Below are positions 22,639 through 32,218 of a DNA stretch of 64,000 nt, in pieces. The position numbers were made by a program, and so were the translations under genes. Origin of the DNA: Pinus tabuliformis (taxonomy: Eukaryota; Streptophyta; Pinopsida; Pinales; Pinaceae); NCBI GenBank assembly GCA_031772625.1, contig CM062814.1, positions 361,371,750 to 361,435,749 of the forward strand, in the 5' to 3' direction. The notes under the pieces are model-generated. The model had not been told where the DNA came from and did not search any database. It was given only the letters and a program-made list of their open reading frames with translations. How positions within the stretch are numbered: position 1 is the stretch's first letter; each line of letters starts with the position of its first letter.

Positions 22639-23470
22639 TGGGGCCTAGATGTCATAGGCGAGATTACTCCAACCTATTCGTAACAGCATAAGTAAGATGG
22701 AACAAAGCCATCCCACTTTAGAAGCTGAACAAAGATGAGGTAATATCATTTATTGAGAAATTCATTATCAATAGGTATGGCATCCCTGATGCTCTCATAT
22801 TTAATAACCATTCTTACTTTTGATAACTGAAATTGACTGAATTTGCTATTGATAAATCAATCCACATAAGGTATGCAGCAAACTATTACCCCCAGGGAAA
22901 TGGAGTTGTAGAATAGTCAAATACAAACCGCATACACATAATCTGTAAGTTTTTCGTGGACAACGAGAGGAACTGGCACAACGCTCTAACAAATGCCCTT
23001 TGGGCCGATAGGGTCACCCCAAAAGTGGCCTTAGGAAACTCCCCATACTTCCTCGTCTATGGATAGGAAGCCATCCTGCCTCCCAATGTTACCCTTCCCT
23101 CTTTTCAGCTCTCCCAAGCTTTGAGAGGAACCCCCTCTGCCTTACTCTAAGAAAGGATCAACCAACTGGTGAAATTGGAGGAATTGAGAGAGAAAGCCAT
23201 AAATAAATTCAGAAGTCACCAAATGATTGTAAAAGGATGGTTTGATCATCATCTGGCAGGAGATAAGGACTTCCAAATAGGAGATCTAGTCCTGAAATCG
23301 AACAATTTGAGTGAGCCAAAAGGTAAACACATGAAATTCCAACACTTATGGCTGGGCCCATTCCAAGTTGTTGAAAAAATTGGTCAAGGAAATTACAGGT
23401 TGAAAACGTTTTAGGGAGAGACTGAAAAACTCCCTGTTAATGGCTAGCATCTGAAGAGATACTTCCAGTA
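22639..23470 (+). pseudogene. E2 integrase core and C-terminal domain
   Basis: The core reading starts WGLDVIGEI and is then lost through frame changes and stops; YYPQGNGVVE at about 22883-22913 marks the third catalytic region, with TAG right after it (22914-22916). The C-terminal domain is open at 23169-23414, with HHLAGDKDFQIGDLVL and the GPF module HLWLGPFQVVEKIGQGNYRL. It ends after a TAG and a short HLKRYFQ tail. Inactive as it stands. Confidence 0.8.
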
Positions 23471-24640
23471 GCCACCACACGGTGGTTACCTCCTGAGTAT
23501 GTTAGAATTCATTTTATTTTTGCTGTTAGTTTAGTTGCATTTCTGTCTTTTCCTTTTCGTTTTCTACAGAGTTTATTTTCCTTCTATTTTGAATAACAGT
23601 GCTTTTCAACCAACTAATTTTAGTCCCCCAGTCTCATTTTCACCTTTTTAGGTTGCCTTCATTAACCTGCTGATGAGTCTGCTGATCCTAAAATCCATTA
23701 TTACTTTGCAAATCAAACAAATTTTCAATGAGCCCGTGAGAACTGAAAATCAGAAGTGGAATTCAAACCGAAGCCACTCATTGGCCTCTGCTGAGAACCT
23801 AGGTATGATCTGTTGATAACTTGGATTTTTGGAGCATGTGGGGGCATCTTTATAAAACAAAAATTTTGTAACTACAGCTGGACTAGCATGGAGGAGCGCG
23901 AATTTTAAATAAATCCCACTCAGACCTAGCCTATACTTTCCTGTAAGGTTTACAATCATTCTCCATTGGTCCCATCCACCACAATAAATTTTCGAATACC
24001 TGTTACCTACAGGTAAACCTCCTTTCATGGGTTAAGCTCACTGACATATACCCTGTGGCAAATCCAATTGAGCTTTAGTCCTTGTGCCTAAAACTGGAAG
24101 GACTTATTTAAAAGAAAATGAAATGTCAAGTCCTTATACCAATCTGGAAGGATAGGTTTTTTGGGAAGCCATTTAGAGTAGGGATTGTTGCTGGGCTCAG
24201 AGTACCAGTTGACATAGCAAGGCCAACCTGACTAAAGTGGTTTAAAAATATGGCCAGGTCCATGACTGCGCCACATTCAATCATATGAAAATATAGCACT
24301 GAAATTATTATATAAAGTGTAGATAAAAATATATACCTCAAGCTTGATGAGAAATAAAGAGATGAGGTACACACCTAAATAGGTACTGACAGACCAGTGA
24401 CGGTCCCAAAAGGATTTTTGAAAGTGGGAAATAGGTAAAGGAAGGTCAATAAATCCCATAACATTTCCTTTGGAGAATACCTCTCAAAATCCTATCAGCA
24501 AGTAGAAGCTATTTGTCTCTATCCCACTAGAAGCAATTGATGTTGATGTGGAACCCATGCTTGTCTATCTATATAGTTTACACTTCAATTTTATCTTAAC
24601 ACCCTAATGTTCTATTGATCTGAGGTTTATTTGGAAACAT
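23471..24640 (+). other. E2 3' untranslated region
   Basis: About 1.2 kb between the integrase end and the recognisable 3' LTR, with no coding match. A purine-rich stretch GTGGGAAATAGGTAAAGGAAGG near 24425-24446 (taken as a whole it is only a candidate polypurine tract) is not followed by an obvious TG start. I therefore cannot place the LTR edge precisely; it lies somewhere between 24.45 and 24.66 kb. Confidence 0.45.
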
Positions 24641-24821
24641 GGATAACTAGTTTGCCCAGCGGTTCACCATTTGTTGTGGCCACAACCACCACACTATCAA
24701 AACTTGCCTTGGCTACAATTTTGAATGGGTCCCCTAAAAGTTGGTCTTCTACCTCTTCAAATGATATGTTTAGTCTCAGAGAGTTCAACTCATTTGTGAG
24801 CCAAATCTTCAATTCTTAATG

Positions 24822-25154
24822 TGTTATGAAACCAGCTCAACAAAAGATAGCAAAGATAGATCAACGCCTTAGAATTCAGCCTCTGCGAGGGGGAAACCTC
24901 CTTTACATTACATAAAAGAACAATTCTTGGATGATACAAATGACAAAACCTCCTTTCTATATATAGGAGTCTAAGGAGTCACAATATAACCTAGCCGACC
25001 TAACAATAATAATATAAAGCCACAAAAATAACAATAGATGGATTCTATGGGGCACAATAATAACAATATGGGGATAATAGGGGCACAACAATATTAATAA
25101 GGGATGCAACTACAATAGTAATGGGGTAATAACTAGTATTATAGGGACCCAACA
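24822..25154 (-). repeat. E5 3' LTR (left copy)
   Basis: 333 bp, TGTTATGAAACC to GGACCCAACA on the plus strand. The minus strand carries CCTATATATAG at 24957-24967, a possible TATA box that is CCTACATATAG in the other LTR. Confidence 0.93.
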
Positions 25155-25168
25155 TGCCCCTCTCCTTC
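25155..25168 (-). other. E5 polypurine tract
   Basis: Minus strand GAAGGAGAGGGGCA abuts the 3' LTR. It overlaps the end of the reading that follows the chromodomain. Confidence 0.8.
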
Positions 25169-25370
25169 AAAAAAGTGTTGCCCTCAACGCTTGAGTAGTT
25201 CTGGATGCTTCTGTATAAAATTCTCATCCTCCCATGTGGAATCTTCAATGGATAAGTTCTTCCACTTGATAAGATACTCCGAAATTGATCGATTTCATAG
25301 CTGTTGAGTTCTTGTTTCCATGACTGCCTCAGGTTCCAATATAATTTTTCCTTCCTCGTCATGTTCTAGC
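25165..25370 (-). pseudogene. E5 chromodomain
   Basis: C-terminal chromodomain in the frame beginning near 25370. It shows EYLIKWKNLSIEDSTWEDE followed by NFIQKHPEL, matching the conserved [YW]LVKWKG....[ST]WE core of chromoviral and HP1-type chromodomains. A stop interrupts the linker just upstream (near 25300) and another follows the domain. In chromoviruses this domain is fused to integrase and is thought to steer insertion to histone-marked chromatin. Confidence 0.85.
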
Positions 25371-25379
25371 AATATTGTT

Positions 25380-26178
25380 TGAAATGGGAGCTTGTCACCT
25401 ATAACCTTCTTTCAACATGAAACATGGAAAAATGGGTGCAATCGAGAAGCTACACGAAGCTCCAATTTTTATGCCATACTACCAATCTTTTGCAACACCT
25501 TAGCTTGCTTGAGGGACATATGCTTATATGGTTGTAGACGTAGGAATACCCAATCACCTACATCAAAACTTCTTTTGCCGTGATGTTGATCTACATGTTG
25601 TTTCATTCTATTCTATGCCAACATGAGGTTATCCTTTAAGAGTTGGAGGACTTCTTATTGATGTTCAATGTGATGTTCCACTGCTTGAACCTTAGAATTT
25701 TCTCTTAAATATGATGTGATGAAGGGTGGCTTATATCCATAAAGTTCCATAAATGGGGTCATTTTTGTGCTGTATGGAAGGAAGTGTTATACCACCATTC
25801 AGCCAGAGGCAACCATTTGACCCATTGTGTCTGTTTATCAGATATAAAGAAATGAAGAGATCCTTCCAAACATTTTTTTACTATCTTAGTTTTCCCATCA
25901 GATTAAGGATGATAAGATGAGCTATGAGCTAACTGAGTACCAAGACAAGAAAATAATTATGTCCAAAAATTTCTAGTGAAAATGGGATCTCTGTCACTTA
26001 CCATAATCTTTGGATTTCCATGTAGCTTTTGAATTGTTTCTATAAATGCAGTAGAAACTGTACTAGCTTTAAATGGATGTGATAATGCACAAATGTGTGC
26101 ATACTTGGTAAGTCTGTCAACTACCAACATGATGACACTTTTTCCCTCAGACTTGGGTAACCTTGTGATAAAATCCAT
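25380..26178 (-). pseudogene. E5 integrase core and C-terminal part
   Basis: The core opens at 26178 with MDFITRLPKSEGKSVIMLVV and DRLTKYAHICALSHPF, then MVSDRDPIFTRNFW, giving the first two acidic catalytic positions. The stretch 25957-25600 is broken by stops. The C-terminal part is recognisable as KVLQKIGSMA..KLEL and then LHPFFHVS, leading into the chromodomain linker. Not functional. Confidence 0.82.
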
Positions 26179-26256
26179 TGAAACCTCCTCTCAACGTTGG
26201 CTTAGAATGGATAAAGGTTGTAACAGACCCGCTATCTTAACTGTTTCAACTTTATT

Positions 26257-26694
26257 TTATTGGAAAACCAAACATTCCGCCACAAATTTTTGAATATCCG
26301 ATTTAAGGCCATCCCAAAAAAATTCCTTCTTAACCCTGTGGTAAGTTTTTGAAAATATTGAGTGCCCTCCTAAGGGAGAAGTGTGCAATTCCATAAGAAT
26401 CTTTTGTTTTAGTTGGGAATTATTATAGAGGTATAAGTGATCTTTGTACCATAAAGAATCATTTTTCCAGCAAAATGTATCAGACGTACTGGAATCTTGT
26501 TGTAACTTTCGAATAAGTGCCCACACTTCTTCATCGTTCTTCCATTCCTCCCTTGCTTCGTTTATCCAATCTGGTTGGATAATAGAAATGGCACACAACA
26601 ATGCTTCCACATCCTCATCCTTTCTTGAGAGTGCATCTGCCACCACATTTTGCTTCCCTTTTTTGTAGATGATTTCAAAGTCATAACACAACAT
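26257..26694 (-). pseudogene. E5 RNase H end and integrase zinc-binding domain
   Basis: Starts in the end of RNase H (YDFEIIYKKGKQNVVADALS, the usual boundary motif). The connection region comes next, then the integrase N-terminal HHCC region: a His in LHTSPLGGH, a second His in TYHRVKKEFFWDGLK, and one Cys kept in VAECLVFQ, where the second is lost. In the same frame as the integrase core after an intervening stop. Confidence 0.85.
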
Positions 26695-26914
26695 CTTTGT
26701 GACCCCACTTTTGTTGCTCTTCAGAGGATAATCTTTGTTCTAAAAATTATTTAAGGCTATCATGATCTGTTTTTACCTTGAAGTGTCTTCGCATTAGGTA
26801 GGGTCGCCATTTCTTAATTGCATGGAGTATTGCCAACATTTCCTGCTCATAAATAGCTTTGTGTAAAAACTTTCACTTGATTGGATGACTTCAAAAAGAA
26901 ATGGGTCTTTCATC

Positions 26915-27187
26915 TTACATTAAAATAGCACCAATTCCATTTCCTAATGCATCACATTCCACAATAAAGGTTTTTGTGATGTCCGGTGTAGCTAAGACTG
27001 GTGATTGGCACATTTCCTCCTTAAGATGTTCGAAGGCCTTTGTTGCTTCTGGAGTCCATGAAAATGCATATTTCTTCAATAATGTTGTTAGAGGTGCTAC
27101 TATTCTCCCATAATTCTTAACAAACTTGCGATAATACCTGGTCAACCCAAGAAATCCTCGTAGATGCTTGATGTGGGGATTTTCCAT
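26915..27187 (-). pseudogene. E5 RNase H, N-terminal half
   Basis: Shows [20 protein letters not shown] (the reverse transcriptase thumb/connection) followed by [15 protein letters not shown] and the RNase H start [16 protein letters not shown], where the catalytic Asp is kept. It is one frame off from the reverse transcriptase, and the next part (26915-26694) is broken. Confidence 0.85.
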
Positions 27188-28305
27188 TCCTTAATGGCTT
27201 TAATTTTGCTAGGGTCTACCTTAACTCCTTCATGAGATACAATATGACCCAGATATTCCACCTCTTGTACTCCAAAGAAACATTTGGATCTTTTTGCATA
27301 TAATTGTTTCTCCTCCAATAGTTGTAGTACCCTGTCAACATGATCCTTCCAAGGCTTTTTGTAGATTAGTATATCATCAAAAAATACTAACACAAATTCT
27401 CTAAGGAATGGTTTGAAAATGGAATTCATCAAACCTTGAAATGTTGAAGGTGCATTGGTAAGGCCAAAAGACATGACCAAAATTTCATCATGACCCTCCT
27501 CAGTTGTGAATGCTGTTTTTGGAATGCCTTCAGTCTTCATTCTGATTTGACGATATCCTGAATGAAGATCCAACTTGGTGAAGTAAATTGATCCATGCAA
27601 TTCATCTAGTAATTCATCAATGACGGGAATGGGAAACTTATCTTTAATAGTGAGCTTGTTGAGCTCCCTATAATCTAGAAACATGCGCCATGATCCATCC
27701 TTCTTGTGCACTAATACTACTGGAGCATTGAAAGAACTTTGACTCAGTTGAATTATACCAGCCTCTAACATTTCTGCAACCATATGTTCAATTTCACTCT
27801 TTTGGGCATAGGGATATCTGTACAGCCTGATGTTTGGAGGAACAGTTCCTGGAATCAGATGAATAGCATGATCATGATCACGAATAGGTGGGAGACCTTT
27901 GGGAGTCTCAAATACCTTGGAATGATTGTCTAAGACTTTTTGGAGATCTGGAGAAATAGATGATTTCAATGTGGAAACATCTAGCGAACATAATTGTGCA
28001 ATTACACCCCTTTCTTCCTTTTTTTGAAGCTTTGTCATACCGTTAGAGTTGATTATCTTTCCTGGCTTCCCTGCAATACCCTTTAATTCAACTTCCTTTC
28101 CTTCCACAGAAAATTTCATGAAAAGTTCTTGAAAATTAAAAGCTATTATACTCAAGGATTGAAGCCAATTGACTCCTAGTACAACATCAGCACCTCCAAT
28201 TGGAATGGAATGCATTGGAATAGTCAATACATATTCTCCCATCGATAGCTTGATATTATGGCACTTTCCAGAGAAATTTATTGTTCCTCCATTTGCAACC
28301 ATCAC
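27142..28305 (-). pseudogene. E5 protease end and reverse transcriptase
   Basis: 387 codons open. Residues 1-75 are the second half of the protease (ADVVLGVNWLQSL). Reverse transcriptase spans about 140-380, with SFNAPVVLVHKKDGSWRMF, DYRELNKLTIKDKFPIP, FTKLDLHSGYRQIRM, FGLTNAPSTFQ and the catalytic FFDD (308-311; 27373-27384), then KCFFGVQEVEYLGH. All polymerase motifs are present, so this is the best preserved E5 domain. The catalytic protease motif itself lies upstream in a broken stretch near 28.4 kb. Confidence 0.9.
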
Positions 28306-28515
28306 TTGACACTCTGGTGCTGGATATAAGAAGCAATTAAATTCTTTTGCTACCTTACAATGAATAAAATTATGGGTACTTCTTTAATCAATCAACACTA
28401 TTACCGTTTTCTTCTTGATTTGTCATTTTATCTTGATGGTTTGAGGAGTGGTAATTTCCACCAATGCATTACAAGATATGGTCAGATTCATTTATTCTTT
28501 TTCTAGGCTTTGTTC

Positions 28516-29558
28516 CTAAAGCATATCCTCTTCTTTTGACCTTTCTTGCTCCTTTTCTTCTTCCTCTTTGCAATCTATGTAGAATATTTTCTTCTCATCA
28601 AACTTATGACCTTTAGTGTATTTGCTATCACAACTGTAACAAAGCCCTTTTGCTTTTATTTCTTCCAATTGATGTGGTGGCAACCTTATAGGTTGTGGAA
28701 GACTAGGGGCAACAACACTTCCATCTTTATAGTTGTGAGTGGTATGCTTCCTGGTTGCGATAATTTTGCTTTCCATTTTTCTTGCTAACCTGAATGCCTT
28801 CTCTCATGAATCAGGTTCCCAAAGGCAAACATCATGTTGGATATTATCCTTTAAAGTCCCTATGAACACATCAATCCTATGTTCCTCTGGAATATTTTTT
28901 ACCCTTATGTTCAATTTTTGGAACTCCTCAATGTGCTCCATTATTGAACCCTTTTGTTTGAGACTTATCAATTGGCTAAAAAAAGTGTTTCTTTTTGTAT
29001 CCTCATAATGTGCTGTCAATTCTTCCGCAAAATTGCCCAAGTAATAATTTTTTTACGAGAGCAAAGCCATTGATACCATACAAACTGATTTGGTTCCAAA
29101 TATAAAGTTGCAATACGTACCTTTTGTGTGTTTTTCACATTATTGAGATCGAAAAATTGTTCCATCTGTAATATCCATGTTGTGGGATCCCCGCCATCAA
29201 AATTTCTCATATCGATTTTTGGAATATGGTGGGTCTTCGATCTCACATTAGGGTCTAAGAAATCATTATCAACAGTTCTTTTGTTTGCATCATGAGTTTC
29301 TTTTACTACCTTTTCACCATTAGTAAGTATTTCTTGTAGAAAATTTGGCAAATCTATCTTCAAATCTGCCATGTCTCTCTTCAAATCTGTCTTCAAATAT
29401 ATCTTCAAATCATCCATCTTAGCTTCCACACCTTTTATCTTAGATTCCACACCATTTATCTTAACTTCTGTTAGCTTTTGTGAGACTAACATTTGTTGCA
29501 CTTGTTCTTGTAATTTTGATATCTCATGTAGTATTTCTTCCTCTTCTTCACGAGTCAT
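28516..29558 (-). pseudogene. E5 gag
   Basis: Starts at 29558 with an acidic coiled-coil-like segment (residues 1-85, heptad-rich, repeated Val-Glu-Ser/Ala-Lys units). A retrotransposon gag domain follows (IDMRNFDGGDPTTWILQMEQ, then YLEPNQFVWYQW). A frameshift near 29.03 kb and a stop at 28804-28806 interrupt it. The last part (28776-28516) has a zinc-knuckle remnant GLCYSCDSKYTKGHKF in which the last Cys is Phe, then a Glu-rich tail. Confidence 0.85.
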
Positions 29559-30273
29559 GCTAGAGCTTTCATGTTGCTTACGAGGTGTTTGAATTTTCTT
29601 TCCTCAAGGCATCAGTTAACGATAATAATTCTCTACTATGCCCTTTGAATTCCTTCAAAATAAATTTTCAAACCAAGCCTAAGCAAAAATTTTAAAAAAA
29701 TCTACACACCTTTTTTCACTTTGTAGGAGCTCGATATTGCCTCTGATGTATCTCTGTGCTTTCTAATCATCCAATTCTAAAATTGTGACCTGTAGTAGCC
29801 CTTTGTATCCTCTTTCGAATGCCACTAGTCTGATCCAAATTGGATTCTCCAAGGAAGAGCTATGTGAAATCTCCCACAGTGACTAGATTATAGACTAGTT
29901 CAGTAGAGTGAAATTGCACGATGTTCCATGAGTTACTGTTTCGACCTTTGGCTCTCAAAAATATCTAAATGAAAACTAGAGTATATCCCATTTTTGTAAC
30001 TTCTTACGAAATTTCAATCTGATGCTCAGAGAGAAAGTTATGATGATGCTCCCCAGGTCACCTGTTTGGAATGTAATTCAAGAGTCTGCAAAAAGACCAA
30101 CTTCCTCAGATCGTATCTCCGCAAATATAGTGCGAAAGGCTCTGAAATTTGGGCTCGAGGTTCAAATCAATATCTTCTAAAATGGGTTTTTGTGCTAGAT
30201 TTTGAAACACCACAGAAAAAATGTTATAGCAAAATTTCCACGATGACCTATCTGGAGCAGCAAAACCCTAGAA
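29559..30273 (-). other. E5 leader
   Basis: About 0.7 kb between primer site and gag with no coding match. The open frame on the other strand at 30066-30344 overlaps the leader and LTR and has no recognisable content. Confidence 0.5.
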
Positions 30274-30291
30274 TCCAAAGCTCTAATACCA
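30274..30291 (-). other. E5 primer-binding site
   Basis: Minus strand TGGTATTAGAGCTTTGGA, two bases inside the 5' LTR. It is the initiator-Met primer sequence with T for C at the seventh base. Confidence 0.85.
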
Positions 30292-30293
30292 AA

Positions 30294-30626
30294 TGTTATG
30301 AAACCAGCTCAAGAAAATATAGAAAAGATAGATCAACACCTTAGAATTCAGCCTCCTCGAGGGGGAAATATCCTTTACATTACATAAATGAACATTTCTT
30401 GGATGACACAAATGACAAAACCTCCTTTCTATATGTAGGAGTCTAAGGAGTCACAATATAACCCAGCAGACCTAACAATAATAATATAAAGCCACAAAAA
30501 TAACAATAGATGGATTCTATGGGGCACAATAATAGCAATATTGGGATAATAGTGGCACAACAATATTAATAAGGGATGCAACTACAATAGTAATGGGGTA
30601 ATCACTAGTATTATATGGACCCAACA
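30294..30626 (-). repeat. E5 5' LTR (right copy)
   Basis: 333 bp, the partner of 24822-25154, differing at about 20 positions by eye. Followed directly by the target duplication TAATG. Confidence 0.93.
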
Positions 30627-30988
30627 TAATGGTCAAGAGCCCCCCCCTTTTTACCTAACCCCTGTTGCACGGTCTTCTCATCACCCTTATTAACCCTCCA
30701 TTCATTTCCTCTATCAAAACCTTTCCAACCCCAAAAAAACACCTCCTATCACACCTTAATCCTTTATAGCCATTTACAAAGGAAATCCTTCATAAATATG
30801 CATAAATCACCCGTTCTCGCTTACCACAATTAACATTAAAACGCATCGAATACATGGATTTTGGAGTCGACAACATAGAAACTATATTAGATATATATCA
30901 GGTCTAGGATTTAATCATTTATCGTTATCGAGAGGCCCAGGGCTTATGTACACATAGCGCGCTACCATCTTCCAGACCTGATGGTTTT

Positions 30989-32084
30989 TTTTTTTTTTTT
31001 TTTAAGAAAAAGCGAACTTTTTATTAAAAAAAATAAAAAGTTACATTGCATATGCTGAGCATTTCCAAAAGCATAAAAGCATTCCGTAAGCTGCCACAAG
31101 GGCTCGAGTGCTTTCGCACCCCACGCATCGTTAGAGGACTAACGAGCACAAAGAAAAAGAGAAATAGAAAGAGAGGAGAGAGGGGGGAGGGACGCTTCAG
31201 GTTTTCCTCCCCTTTTTCTTTTCAACCTTGTGCCACTCTCCCACAGTGGGCTCGGTCGAAGCAATGACTAGCTGGGATGATACATTTGGATGCCATGTTT
31301 CTTTGTCTGAATCTAAAGTATCTGAGTGATGATGCCGTTTCCTGCCTCCAGCACCTTGATCCACGCTTGTCATCTCTGCCTGATTTTGCTGGGTCTCTGC
31401 CTGAAATGAGTGTGACTGTGAATCCTTGTTGACTGCTATATTTTCCTTCTGGTTCTCTATTTCAACCTCCTCAATGGTGGTATCATCCTCCTCTGCTTCT
31501 GTTTCTTCGTCTTCTGTTACTGAGGGGGCTTTCTTTCCCGCGGTTCTCTTCTTCATGACAGAGTCTATGTTCTGCCATCCTTTGTGTTTCCTTTGTTGTG
31601 GCTTGCTCTTGTTTAGACTTTTGCATGCATTGAACAGATGACCTGTTTGTTGACATCCCCTGCATCTGAATGCTGTATTCTCATAGTCCAGAGGTTGTTT
31701 CCACTGTGTATTGTTGAAATTCAGGATGATGCTTTCCGGTAACCCTTGGCTGAGATCAACCTCGACACATATTCTAGCAAAGGTAAAAATTCCTTTTAAG
31801 TGTCTTTCTGTATCGATCTTTAACATTTTTCCAAGAGTATTCCCTATAACTGATAAGGTCTTGAAGTGCCAGAAATGTATCGAAAGGTTGTGCAGCCTTA
31901 CCCATACCGGCATCCTTGATACCACCATGGTATTCGGATCAAATTCCGGGAACCAAGGGGTAACAAATAATCTCGCGCTGCCCCAAAACCATGGTCCTTC
32001 AGTGAGTACTTTTTCCCTTTCTTCTTCAGCGCGAAAAATTACTATGAAGAAACCCTTTGAGCATAGGTGGATCTGACAGTTTGT
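30989..32084 (-). mobile_element. E6: ORF1-only L1-like retroposon
   Basis: Inserted in the E2 3' LTR. The other LTR reads GATGGTTTTATTAAC without interruption, while here TGGTTTT occurs on both sides (30982-30988 and 32085-32091). On the minus strand the insert begins inside a DUF4283-type ORF1, ends the ORF at 31197, has a 190-bp 3' region with AATAAAAAG near 31020, and terminates in a poly(A) run (T-run 30985-31003 on the plus strand). No endonuclease/reverse transcriptase ORF2 lies between ORF1 and the poly(A). This is the target-primed retroposition pattern. Confidence 0.8.
31197..32084 (-). pseudogene. E6 ORF1 (DUF4283 and CCHC zinc finger), 5'-truncated
   Basis: The open frame runs on into the TA repeat, but element sequence starts at about 32084. 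Visible in order: the second half of a DUF4283 domain ([40 protein letters not shown]); a conserved stretch MPVWVRLHNLSIHFWH and FTFARICVEVDLSQGLP; a zinc finger CRGCQQTGHLFNAC (CX2CX4HX4C); and then a Glu/Gln-rich, low-complexity tail ending in KVEKKKGRKT. DUF4283 plus zf-CCHC is the usual plant L1 ORF1, an RNA-binding protein that coats LINE RNA. No internal stop is seen over about 290 codons, unusual for this window. It lacks its own start, so I call it a fragment. Confidence 0.8.
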
Positions 32085-32100
32085 TGGTTTTATTAACTGC

Positions 32101-32184
<84 letters not shown>

Positions 32185-32218
32185 TACATATATACACACA
32201 TATATATATCAGGTCCAG
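32101..32218. repeat. (TA)n microsatellite
   Basis: A nearly pure TA tract of about 75 bp (32103-32178), then imperfect TACATATA repeats to about 32213, within the E2 3' LTR. The same site in the 5' LTR (about 9130-9148) is only ATATCTATATATC. The long Ile-Tyr runs in open frames here are artefacts of this repeat. Confidence 0.9.

Larger units (their letters stand above)
24822..30626 (-). mobile_element. E5: Ty3 chromovirus LTR retrotransposon
   Basis: 5805 bp, two 333-bp LTRs, target duplication TAATG at 24817-24821 and 30627-30631, initiator-Met type primer site and polypurine tract. Coding order on the minus strand: gag with coiled coil and knuckle, protease, reverse transcriptase, RNase H, integrase, chromodomain. 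The short LTRs, total length and chromodomain suggest the Reina-type chromoviruses, as inference only. Frameshifts and stops inactivate it. The LTRs differ at about 6% of sites by eye, so it is older than E4. Confidence 0.93.

Noticed and set aside
25165-25370. Host chromodomain gene
   Set aside because: It is the terminal domain of the E5 integrase frame and ends at the E5 polypurine tract.
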